DNA from: Clostridia bacterium
GTDB taxonomy: Bacteria > Bacillota > Clostridia > Oscillospirales > CAG-272
Direction: 5' to 3'
DNA: 20,382 nucleotides
Assembly: GCA_017382615.1 (NCBI GenBank)
Contig: JAFNZX010000416.1
Coordinates: forward strand, 1-20,382
Shown: positions 1 to 7,582 of the stretch, one piece after another
Position numbering within the stretch: position 1 is the first letter of the stretch
Layout of the letters: each line of letters opens with the position of its first letter
Made by a program: the position numbers and the translations under genes
The notes under the pieces: model-generated
The model's input: only the letters and a program-made list of their open reading frames with translations
Database searches by the model: none
Told to the model about the DNA's origin: nothing

Positions 1-838
1 CGCCGATAAACTTGACGGGAATGCCCAGCTCGCGCTTGATGGAAAGCACAATGCCACCCTTTGCAGTGCCGTCCAGCTTGTTGAGCGTAAGTCCCGTAAT
101 ATTTGCCGCCTTGCCGAATTCCTTTGCCTGCATGATGGCGTTCTGACCGGTCGTTGCATCCAGCACCAAGAGGTTCTCGCGTGCCGCGCCGGGCAGCTCG
201 CGGTCGATGACGCGGTTGATCTTTGCCAGCTCGTTCATCAGATTGGTCTTGTTGTGCAGTCTGCCTGCGGTATCGATAATCAGCACGTCAGCCTGCTTTT
301 TCTTTGCATAGTTGATCGCGTCGTATACGACTGCAGCAGGGTCACTGCCCTCGCTCTGGCGCACCATCTCCACCTTTGCACGATCACACCATACCTGCAG
401 CTGATCGATCGCCGCTGCGCGGAAGGTATCCGCCGCCGCAACCACAACTCTCTTGCCCTGCGCGCGCAGTCTGTTTGATATCTTACCGATCGAGGTGGTC
501 TTACCCGCACCGTTGACACCGATGACTAAGATGACCGAGGGAGTGGTGGAAAGGTTGAGCGGACCGCCCTGTCCGATCATGTCGGTCAGCAGCTCCTGCA
601 GTGCCTTCATCACGTCCTCTTTTTCCTTGATTCTGCCATCCTTGATGCGGTCGCGCAGCTCGTCCATAATCTCCTCGGTCGCACCAACGCCTACGTCAGC
701 CTCGATCAGCAGCTCCTCCAGCTCGTCCAGCATATCCTCGTCCACGCGTACAAAGTTTGACAGAATGTCGTGCACCTTGCCAAAAAGCGCGTCCTTGGTC
801 TTTTTTAAGCCTGCCTTTAATTTATCCAAAAATGCCAT
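1..838 (-). CDS. ftsY: Signal recognition particle receptor FtsY (3' end cut by window)
   Basis: FtsY is the SRP receptor GTPase that docks ribosome-nascent chain complexes at the membrane Sec translocon. About 279 codons are visible; the last 20-30 residues of the usual C-terminus lie beyond the left edge. The helical N domain starts at residue 1 (MAFLDKLKAGLKKTKDALFG), so the long acidic A domain of E. coli FtsY is absent, as in Bacillus-type proteins of about 330 residues. The G domain shows the P-loop GVNGAGKTTSIGK near residue 105, the DTFRAAA motif, G3 DTAGRL near 188, and NKLDGTAKGG near 258. The G4 motif reads NKLD where most SRP GTPases have TKLD. The ATG at 838 lies inside the end of smc (17-base overlap, different frame), with AAGGAG about 10 bases upstream. 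This is the last visible gene of the leftward operon. Identity is essentially certain; only the end is unknown. Confidence 0.96.
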   Translation of the reverse strand, partial: MAFLDKLKAGLKKTKDALFGKVHDILSNFVRVDEDMLDELEELLIEADVGVGATEEIMDELRDRIKDGRIKEKEDVMKALQELLTDMIGQGGPLNLSTTPSVILVIGVNGAGKTTSIGKISNRLRAQGKRVVVAAADTFRAAAIDQLQVWCDRAKVEMVRQSEGSDPAAVVYDAINYAKKKQADVLIIDTAGRLHNKTNLMNELAKINRVIDRELPGAARENLLVLDATTGQNAIMQAKEFGKAANITGLTLNKLDGTAKGGIVLSIKRELGIPVKFIG

Positions 839-3800
839 CCCAGTTGCTCTCCTTTTGCTTTTCAATATCGTTGACGTCCAGCGTCAGCACCTTGGAAATG
901 CCGTGCTCGGGCATGGTGACGCCGTACAGTCTTGTGGCTGCTGCCATAGTACCGCGACGGTGCGTGATCATGATGAACTGCGTGCCGTCGGTATATTTCT
1001 TAATGTATTGCGCAAGTCTTTCCACGTTGACCTCGTCCAGTGCAGCCTCAATCTCGTCAAGGATACAGAAGGGCGTGGGATTGACCTTAAGAATCGCAAA
1101 GAACAAGGCAACGCCGATAAACGCCTGCTCGCCGCCCGAAAGCTGCATCAGATTCTTGATGATCTTGCCGGGAGGTGCCGCCTTGATCTCAATACCCGAT
1201 TCCAGAATGTTCTCGGGATCAGACAAGGACAGCTCCGCAGAACCACCGCCAAACAGCTCGGCAAACACCTTGCCGAAATTTTCGTTGATCTGATTGAAGG
1301 ACTCGACAAACTCCGCCTTCATCTGCTCCTCCAGCTCGGCAATGACCTTTTGGGTGTCCGCTCTGGATTTTTCCAGATCGATGATCTGCGCATGCATCTC
1401 GTCGTATCTCTTCTTAACCTCCTGGTACTTCTCCACAGCTCCCAGGTCAACGTGACCGATTGCACGCAGCTTGTTACGGCATTCGGTCTGCAGCTGCACC
1501 ATCTCACGGCGGTTTTCGGGCGTGATTGCGGGATAGCCCAGAGCGATTGCGTCCGATCTGGTCATCTCGTAATCGTCCCAAAGTCTGGAGGAAAGCTTGT
1601 CAAGCTCGTCACGCAAATTGCCAAGCTTGGTCTCGCACTTGGTATGCTCGCGGAAAATGATCTCCTTCTGGCTCATCTTCTCGCGCATGCGGGTCGTCAT
1701 TTCATTGAGCCTGCGCTCAAAGTCCATGCTGTCGCTTTCAATTTCTGCGCGCTTAGCGCCCAGCTCCTGCAGTCTTGCCTGCCCCACTTCAAATTTCTGT
1801 CTGTTATCAGCCTGCAGCGCCGTATAGCCCTCAATCATATCCTCCAGCGAAGCGATACGCTCACGTGCTGCACGAATCTCGTCGGAATACAGCTCCACGC
1901 GGCTGCGGCATACGCCCAGCAGCGTATGCTCGGTCTCGGTATCCTTGGCGGTTTCACTGATCTTGATGATCACGGCAGTCATGTGCTCGTTCAGATCCGC
2001 CACGTGATCCTCCAGATCCAGGCGTTGCTCATCCTTGCTCTGACGCAGCGCGGTAATCTCGCTGACCACCAGTGCTGCACTGCGCTCGTCCGCCTGCAAG
2101 ATTGCAAGATCTTCCTCATATCGCTCGCTCATGGCAATGATCTGCTCGTAGTCCTCGCGCATCTTTTGCAAAAGCGTTGCATTCGCCTCAATCTTTGCAT
2201 GAATCTGCTCCAGCTGTGCCGCCTCGGTGCTCATCAACACACCCAAAAGCTCCTTTCGATCCTCGCACGAAGCCTTATCCTCCGTGATATCGCGGATCTC
2301 CTGCTTTTGCTGATCTGCTTGTCTGAGCAGCGCAGCAAGCTCTTTTTCACAAGCGGCACAAGTCTCTTCCAGCTTTTTGATCTCAGCTGCTCTGCCAAGC
2401 ACACCTGCGCCCTGGCGCACCGAGCCGCCCGTGAACGAGCCGCCCACGTTAATCTGCTGACCGTCCAAGGTGACAACACGCACGCGGTAGCGCAGTGCCT
2501 TTGCCATGGCGGTTGCGTTATCAATCGTATCAAAAATGACGGTTCTGCCGATCAGCGAGGATACCACGTTTTTGAATTTATCATCACAATCCAGCAGCGT
2601 ATCCGCAACTGCAATATAGCCGCGATAGCCTGAGGCATCGCGCATTTCGGGTGTAGGGGTCGATGCACGCATGGAGGTCAAGGGGAAGAAGGTTGCTCTG
2701 CCCGCCTCGCCTTTTTTGAGCGCGTACATAGCCGCTTTTGCGGTCTCCTCGTCGTCCACCACGATATGCTGCAGGTTTGCCCCCAGCGCGGTCTCAATGG
2801 CAGTGACGTATTTTTCATCCACGCTGACCACCTTGGAAAGCGGTCCGTAGATCTTGCCCACGGGCACACCGCCCGGAGCCGTGATTCTGCCCTGCGCATA
2901 CTGATTCATGACGTAACGCACGCTGTTGGCGTATCCCTCAAAGCTCTCTTCCATGTGCTTGAAGGTCTGTATGCGCTGCTGCGCTGCGTCACGGCGCAAT
3001 CTCTGCGCGTTGATTTGCTCACAGACCTCACCAAACGCGGTGTTGAGCTCCACCAATCTCTTCTGATAGCCCTCAATCTCTGCCGTCGCTTCATCGATCG
3101 CCTTTTGATAATCCGCAACCGTTCTTTGCTTATCGGCACTCTGCTTCTGCAACGCGCGATCGGCATTCTCATACGTTTCCATATCCGCAAGGATATCGCT
3201 GTTTCGGTCACTGCCCGAGTTCTTGGCACTCTCCAGCACCGAGATACGTACGCGGATATCGGTTGCCTCTGCCTCGGCTTGTCGAATATCCGCAAGCGCA
3301 GTGGCAATATCTGCCTCCAGCACCGCGATCTTTGCGCGCGTGGTGCGAATCTCATCCGCAATCTCTCCCTGCTGCTTTTCCAAGGATGCGCTCTGCTCTG
3401 CAAGTGCTACGATGCGCGCCGAGTGCTCCCCGCAAGCCGCCTGCTCCTGCTCCATATTTCTCTGTGAGAGTGCCATGGAGGAGGTAGCCGCCTCGATCAG
3501 CTCGCGCGTGTGGGCAATATTGCTTTCGGTTACGCGGAATTCACTGTCCAGCGTATGGTTCTCCTGCGTCTGCTCACGGATCTGCGTCAGCAGCTGCTCG
3601 GACGCCATCTTATTGGACTGCGACGCCTCGAACAAACGGTTATTCTGCACCTCCATGCTCTGCAATGCGTCCTCCGCCATTTGCAGATCGAACGAAGAGT
3701 GCTTGAGCGCATCCTCTGCCACGGCAATCTCACCGCGCAAGCGCTCCGTATCGTACAGCCAAAGGCTGACGTCCGCACGTTTTTTGGCATCCATAAGTTC

Positions 3801-4475
3801 AATCGCGCGCTTTGCCTTGCCTGCCTCCTTTTCAAGAGGACCAACCTGCGCCTGCACCTCGGTAAACACGTCCATAATACGCACCATGTTTTCCTCTGCC
3901 TTGGCAAGCTTGCGCTCCGCCTCGTTCTTCTTATGGCGGAACTTGGCAATGCCCGAGGCATCCTCAAACGTGCTGCGTCGCTCGTCACTCTTACGCGATA
4001 CCATCTCGGCAATTCTACCCTGACCGATGATCGAGTAACCGTCACGACCGATACCCGTATTCATAAACAGCTCGTAAATATCGCGCAATCTGACCGCGCG
4101 GCGGTTGATGAAATATTCACTCTCACCCTGTCTGAAGTAACGTCTGGTAACCGTTACCTCATCGTAAGGGCAATCCAATTTTGCAAATTCACCCGTGTTA
4201 TCAAAGGTAACCGATACCTCTGCATAACCCATGGGACGGCGGCTGTCCGCACCGCCGAAAATAACGTCCTCCATCTTGGAGCCGCGCAGTGTCTTGGACG
4301 AGATCTCACCCAGTACCCAACGCATTGCATCCGCAATATTGGACTTGCCGCTTCCGTTGGGACCTACGATGACGGTGACGCCCGCCTGCTCGTTCACCAT
4401 GCCGTTGTCAAACACCAGCTTGGTTCTGTCCGGGAAGGACTTAAAGCCTTGTAATTCAATGGATTTTAAGTACAA
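822..4475 (-). CDS. smc: Chromosome condensation ATPase SMC
   Basis: SMC is the ATPase of the SMC-ScpAB condensin complex that loops and segregates chromosomes. It has 1217 residues, close to the usual 1180-1200. The N-terminal head has Walker A GPNGSGKSN at residues 38-46. Two long coiled coils (about 170-500 and 690-1030, rich in E, K, A, Q) flank a hinge near 520-680. The hinge ends in the glycine-rich VGGSFTGGS segment, where DNA contact and dimerisation are expected. The C-terminal head has the ABC signature LSGGEQAFIG near 1109 and Walker B PFCILDEIEAALDE near 1135, then the ITHRRGTM switch motif. The signature has Q where Bacillus SMC has R (LSGGER). The start codon is TTG at 4475 with AGGAG 8 bases upstream; no in-frame ATG gives a better fit to the conserved MYLKSIELQGFKSF start. 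It follows the radical SAM gene by 17 bases and overlaps ftsY. Confidence 0.97.
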   Translation of the reverse strand: MYLKSIELQGFKSFPDRTKLVFDNGMVNEQAGVTVIVGPNGSGKSNIADAMRWVLGEISSKTLRGSKMEDVIFGGADSRRPMGYAEVSVTFDNTGEFAKLDCPYDEVTVTRRYFRQGESEYFINRRAVRLRDIYELFMNTGIGRDGYSIIGQGRIAEMVSRKSDERRSTFEDASGIAKFRHKKNEAERKLAKAEENMVRIMDVFTEVQAQVGPLEKEAGKAKRAIELMDAKKRADVSLWLYDTERLRGEIAVAEDALKHSSFDLQMAEDALQSMEVQNNRLFEASQSNKMASEQLLTQIREQTQENHTLDSEFRVTESNIAHTRELIEAATSSMALSQRNMEQEQAACGEHSARIVALAEQSASLEKQQGEIADEIRTTRAKIAVLEADIATALADIRQAEAEATDIRVRISVLESAKNSGSDRNSDILADMETYENADRALQKQSADKQRTVADYQKAIDEATAEIEGYQKRLVELNTAFGEVCEQINAQRLRRDAAQQRIQTFKHMEESFEGYANSVRYVMNQYAQGRITAPGGVPVGKIYGPLSKVVSVDEKYVTAIETALGANLQHIVVDDEETAKAAMYALKKGEAGRATFFPLTSMRASTPTPEMRDASGYRGYIAVADTLLDCDDKFKNVVSSLIGRTVIFDTIDNATAMAKALRYRVRVVTLDGQQINVGGSFTGGSVRQGAGVLGRAAEIKKLEETCAACEKELAALLRQADQQKQEIRDITEDKASCEDRKELLGVLMSTEAAQLEQIHAKIEANATLLQKMREDYEQIIAMSERYEEDLAILQADERSAALVVSEITALRQSKDEQRLDLEDHVADLNEHMTAVIIKISETAKDTETEHTLLGVCRSRVELYSDEIRAARERIASLEDMIEGYTALQADNRQKFEVGQARLQELGAKRAEIESDSMDFERRLNEMTTRMREKMSQKEIIFREHTKCETKLGNLRDELDKLSSRLWDDYEMTRSDAIALGYPAITPENRREMVQLQTECRNKLRAIGHVDLGAVEKYQEVKKRYDEMHAQIIDLEKSRADTQKVIAELEEQMKAEFVESFNQINENFGKVFAELFGGGSAELSLSDPENILESGIEIKAAPPGKIIKNLMQLSGGEQAFIGVALFFAILKVNPTPFCILDEIEAALDEVNVERLAQYIKKYTDGTQFIMITHRRGTMAAATRLYGVTMPEHGISKVLTLDVNDIEKQKESNWDGIFG

Positions 4476-4492
4476 TGCCCTCTCTCCTTTTC

Positions 4493-5494
4493 TTAGATTT
4501 TAGGAGCTTTTACATCGCCTGCAAGCAATCTCAGCCCTGAGCCGAACTCTGCTTGCAGCCGCAAAAGATTTTGTTTGTGCTGTCCGATTGCCATTGACAG
4601 CTCACGGGAAGGAACGTACACGGTCTGTACGCCATCAGCTGCTCCCGACAGCAATTTTCGTAATGCTTGATAATACAGCTCGGATCTGACCAGCTCACCC
4701 AGCGCCGGATGATATGCTCCGCCCACAGCAAGCGCGGGGTCGGAAAGGTTATCCGAGGCGCAAAGCCCTATGCGAATGACCTGCACACCGCCCGCCTCAA
4801 AGATGCGCAGCACCTCTGCACTTCGCTTGACAGCCTCGTCAAGCGAAAGGGGGTGGTAGCTTCCGCTTTGCATCATGCCGTGCAGTGCGGTATCCGCAAA
4901 CACCACTGTGGGATATATGCGTGCCCCCTGCACGCCCACATGGCAAAGTCTTTTTGCAGTGTCGGTCTCGCTTTGCGGCGTACTGCCCGGCAAACCGATC
5001 ATAATCTGTCCCACGACCTCATATCCCGCGTCCAGCAGCATACGGCAAGCGCGCTCTGCGCACGCGGCGTCGTGTCCGCGCCCCGAGGCTGCAAGCACCG
5101 CATCATCCATGCTCTGTACGCCAAGCTCTACCGTTCGCACGCTGTAGCGCGCCAGAATGGCGATGATCTCCTCCGAAATATAATCGGGGCGCGTGGACAT
5201 ACGAATGCCCGCAACGTGCGCCTTACCCAAAACGGGTCTTTGCACGTACCGCTCGGCAACGTCAAGCAAATCGCACATCAAAGTGCGGTCAATGCCCGTA
5301 AACGAGCCACCGAAAAACGCAATCTCCGCCGTATCTCCCTCTGCAGTGGTAGCCAACGCCTGTGCGATCTGCGCATCTACCGTCGACGGGTCAAACTGCT
5401 GCTTCCCCGAAATGGTGCGCTGATTGCAAAACACGCATGCGTTTGGGCAACCGAGATGCGGAATAAAAACGGGAATATTCAAATGCCTGCTCAC
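4493..5494 (-). CDS. Radical SAM protein, Elp3-like, without acetyltransferase domain
   Basis: This is a radical S-adenosylmethionine enzyme of the Elp3-like group (COG1243-type). The N-terminus reads IPHLGCPNACVFCNQ with cysteines 16, 20 and 23 in the CX3CX2C pattern that binds the 4Fe-4S cluster. Further radical SAM landmarks are AFFGGSFTG near 60-70 and the GLPGST segment near 168-173. The C-terminus (IRIGLCASDNL..., GGAYHPALGELV, PSRELSMAIGQHK) resembles the radical SAM C-terminal domain of this family. At 333 residues it lacks the acetyltransferase domain of full Elp3 (about 500 residues), so tRNA U34 modification cannot be assumed. The substrate is unknown. It starts at GTG, sharing a GTGA overlap with the rnc stop, which implies translational coupling. 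A gene of this type between rnc and smc is a common Clostridia arrangement. The family call is firm, the function is not. Confidence 0.88.
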   Translation of the reverse strand: MSRHLNIPVFIPHLGCPNACVFCNQRTISGKQQFDPSTVDAQIAQALATTAEGDTAEIAFFGGSFTGIDRTLMCDLLDVAERYVQRPVLGKAHVAGIRMSTRPDYISEEIIAILARYSVRTVELGVQSMDDAVLAASGRGHDAACAERACRMLLDAGYEVVGQIMIGLPGSTPQSETDTAKRLCHVGVQGARIYPTVVFADTALHGMMQSGSYHPLSLDEAVKRSAEVLRIFEAGGVQVIRIGLCASDNLSDPALAVGGAYHPALGELVRSELYYQALRKLLSGAADGVQTVYVPSRELSMAIGQHKQNLLRLQAEFGSGLRLLAGDVKAPKI

Positions 5495-6222
5495 GGCTGC
5501 ACACCGAACAGCTCCAATGCCTGCTTGGCAGCATTTTGCTCCGCGCGACGCTTGGACTGTCCCTGGCCGCGGCCTATGACGTTGGAATTGAGTCTTGCCT
5601 CGACCGTAAAGGTCTTTTGATGATCGGGACCACTCTCGCCTACCGTGACGTATTCCAGGAAATCGCCCTCCGTCTGCTGCACGAATTGCTGCAAAAGCGT
5701 CTTGTAATCGCTGCTGCCCTGCGTGCCCGCGTTGGAGATCTCCTCCCTGATCAGCGGCAAAAGCAGCTCGCTCACACGCGCAAAGCCCTGCTCACCCGCA
5801 TCCAGATAAATGGCGGCAAGCAATGCCTCAAACGCGTCCGCCAGAATGGATTTCCGCTCTCTGCCGCGATTCTTTTCTTCGCCGACACCCAAAAGCAGAT
5901 AGTCGCCAAGGCAGATCTGATTTGCAAAGGAGGACAGCGCGCGCTCGCACACCAGCTCAGCGCGCAATCTTGTCAGCTCGCCCTCCGCGAGATCGGGATA
6001 AGACGTATATAAGTAACGGCTGACTACTACGGAGAGCACCGAATCACCTAAAAATTCGAGTCTCTCGTTACAAAGCAGGTGGTGATGCTTTTCCCCCTGC
6101 TCGTTGGAATAGGAGGAGTGCGTCAACGCCCTTTGCAGATAGGAATGATTTTCAAAGCGATATCCGATTGTCTTTTGCAAAAGTGCCGTCGGCTTGGGAT
6201 ATTTGCTTTCAAAATTGCTCAT
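5491..6222 (-). CDS. rnc: Ribonuclease III
   Basis: RNase III is a double-strand-specific endoribonuclease for rRNA, mRNA and small RNA processing. The 243 residues match the usual 220-250. The RNase III signature NERLEFLGDSV lies at 52-62 and includes metal-binding residues. The second acidic pair is in ILADAFEALL (D129, E132). The catalytic domain ends near 155. A dsRNA-binding domain follows at about 165-240, with the end motif GQSKRRAEQNAAKQALE. The ATG at 6222 has AAAGGA five bases upstream. It lies 25 bases after trmFO and its stop overlaps the GTG start of the radical SAM gene, so the two are probably translated together. The rnc-smc-ftsY order is as in Bacillus subtilis apart from the inserted radical SAM gene. 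Confidence 0.97.
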   Translation of the reverse strand: MSNFESKYPKPTALLQKTIGYRFENHSYLQRALTHSSYSNEQGEKHHHLLCNERLEFLGDSVLSVVVSRYLYTSYPDLAEGELTRLRAELVCERALSSFANQICLGDYLLLGVGEEKNRGRERKSILADAFEALLAAIYLDAGEQGFARVSELLLPLIREEISNAGTQGSSDYKTLLQQFVQQTEGDFLEYVTVGESGPDHQKTFTVEARLNSNVIGRGQGQSKRRAEQNAAKQALELFGVQP

Positions 6223-6247
6223 AAGCGTCCTTTCTCTGCCGCAAGGA

Positions 6248-7582
6248 TCAAGCCTTGATCTCGGGCAGCATTTCTTTGATAATATCCAGTGCAGTTTGGG
6301 CGATCACGGCGTTTCTTGCCGTCTTGCCGCCCTTGACCTTTTTTGCAGGCATCTCAATGATGCCGAAATTCGCATTCATGGGCACGAAGCTGCTGCTCAC
6401 GCCGCCGTTTTGCACGTATTGCGCCATCGCACCGATCATGGTCTTGCGCGAAAAAATCAGCGCGTCCATGCCTCTTGCGCGGCGTGCGGCGTTGATGCCT
6501 GCTACCAATCCCGAGCCTGCGGATTCGATATACCCCTCCACACCCGTCATCTGTCCGGCAAAGAAAACGTTCGGACGGGACAGCATGGAATAATCCGCGC
6601 AAAGCAGACCGGGAGAATTGAGATAGGTATTGCGGTGCATGACACCGTAGCGCAAAAACTCTGCGTTCTCAAGTCCGGGGATCATGCGAAATACGCGGCG
6701 CTGCTCGGGGAAGGTCAGGTGCGTCTGGAAGCCCACGAGGTTATACATCGTGCCCTCCGCGTTCTCTTTACGCAGCTGCACGACGGCAAAGGATTCCTTC
6801 CCCACGCGCGGGTCGATCAGACCCACGGGCTTCAAAGGACCGTAGCACAGCGTTTCATAGCCGCGACGTGCCATGACCTCCACGGGCATGCAGCCCTCAA
6901 ACACGGTCAGATCCTTTTGCTGCTCACGGTCAAATTCCTTGAGCGTTGCCTCCTCTGCTGTGATCAATGCCTGATAGAAAGCGTCGTACTGCTCCTTGTT
7001 CATAGGGCAGTTGATATAGTCGGCATCCCCCTTATCGTAGCGGGATGCAAAAAACGCGATATCCATGTTGATGCTGTCGGCGTCCACGATGGGAGCGGCA
7101 GCGTCGAAGAAATGCAAGCCCGCGCAGCCCAGCTCGTCACGGATGTAATCCGCCATAGGCTCACTGGTCAAGGGTCCCGTGGCGATGACCGTCACGCCGT
7201 CATCGGGCAGGCGGTCACATTCACACTCGATCACCTCGATATTGGGGTGATTGCGCACACGGTCGGTAATATACTCGGAAAACAGCACTCTGTCAACGGC
7301 AAGAGCGGAGCCGGCAGGCACGCGTGTGGCGTCTGCTGCCTGCATGATCAGCGAGCCCATCTCGCGCATTTCTGCTTTGAGCAGACCAATGGCGTTGGAC
7401 ATTGCATCCGAGCGCAGCGAGTTGGAGCATACCAGCTCACCAAAGGTGGGGGCGTGATGCGCCGGCGTGTATTTTTGCGGCTTCATCTCGTAGAGCTTGA
7501 CCTTAACGCCGCGCTCTGCAGCTGCAAAAGCAGCCTCACAGCCCGCAAGTCCCGCGCCGAGAACGGAAATATATTCTGCCAT
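6248..7582 (-). CDS. trmFO: Folate/FAD-dependent tRNA (uracil-54-C5)-methyltransferase TrmFO
   Basis: TrmFO makes ribothymidine at position 54 of the tRNA T-loop, using methylenetetrahydrofolate as carbon donor and FAD/NAD(P)H as reductant. It replaces the SAM-dependent TrmA in most Firmicutes. The 444 residues match the usual 435-460. The N-terminal FAD-binding Rossmann motif is GAGLAGCEAAFAA (9-21). CSNSLRSD carries Cys52, and EGCMPVEVMARRG carries Cys231, which corresponds to the nucleophile region of the B. subtilis enzyme. A second flavin motif, FAGQMTGVEGYIESAGSG, is near 335. The start ATG shares its A with the topA TAA stop (TAATG), so translation is probably coupled. The topA-trmFO order is typical of Firmicutes. 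No defects are seen. Confidence 0.97.
   Translation of the reverse strand: MAEYISVLGAGLAGCEAAFAAAERGVKVKLYEMKPQKYTPAHHAPTFGELVCSNSLRSDAMSNAIGLLKAEMREMGSLIMQAADATRVPAGSALAVDRVLFSEYITDRVRNHPNIEVIECECDRLPDDGVTVIATGPLTSEPMADYIRDELGCAGLHFFDAAAPIVDADSINMDIAFFASRYDKGDADYINCPMNKEQYDAFYQALITAEEATLKEFDREQQKDLTVFEGCMPVEVMARRGYETLCYGPLKPVGLIDPRVGKESFAVVQLRKENAEGTMYNLVGFQTHLTFPEQRRVFRMIPGLENAEFLRYGVMHRNTYLNSPGLLCADYSMLSRPNVFFAGQMTGVEGYIESAGSGLVAGINAARRARGMDALIFSRKTMIGAMAQYVQNGGVSSSFVPMNANFGIIEMPAKKVKGGKTARNAVIAQTALDIIKEMLPEIKA

Noticed and set aside
1109..1160. SMC signature LSGGEQ as a defect
   Set aside because: Q in place of R/K is a tolerated variant of the ABC signature. Walker A, Walker B and the signature serine and glycines are intact.
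453..2633. Long plus-strand open frame of 726 codons
   Set aside because: It is antisense to ftsY/smc, whose conserved motifs are unmistakable. The translation is leucine/serine-rich without domains, a shadow caused by codon bias.
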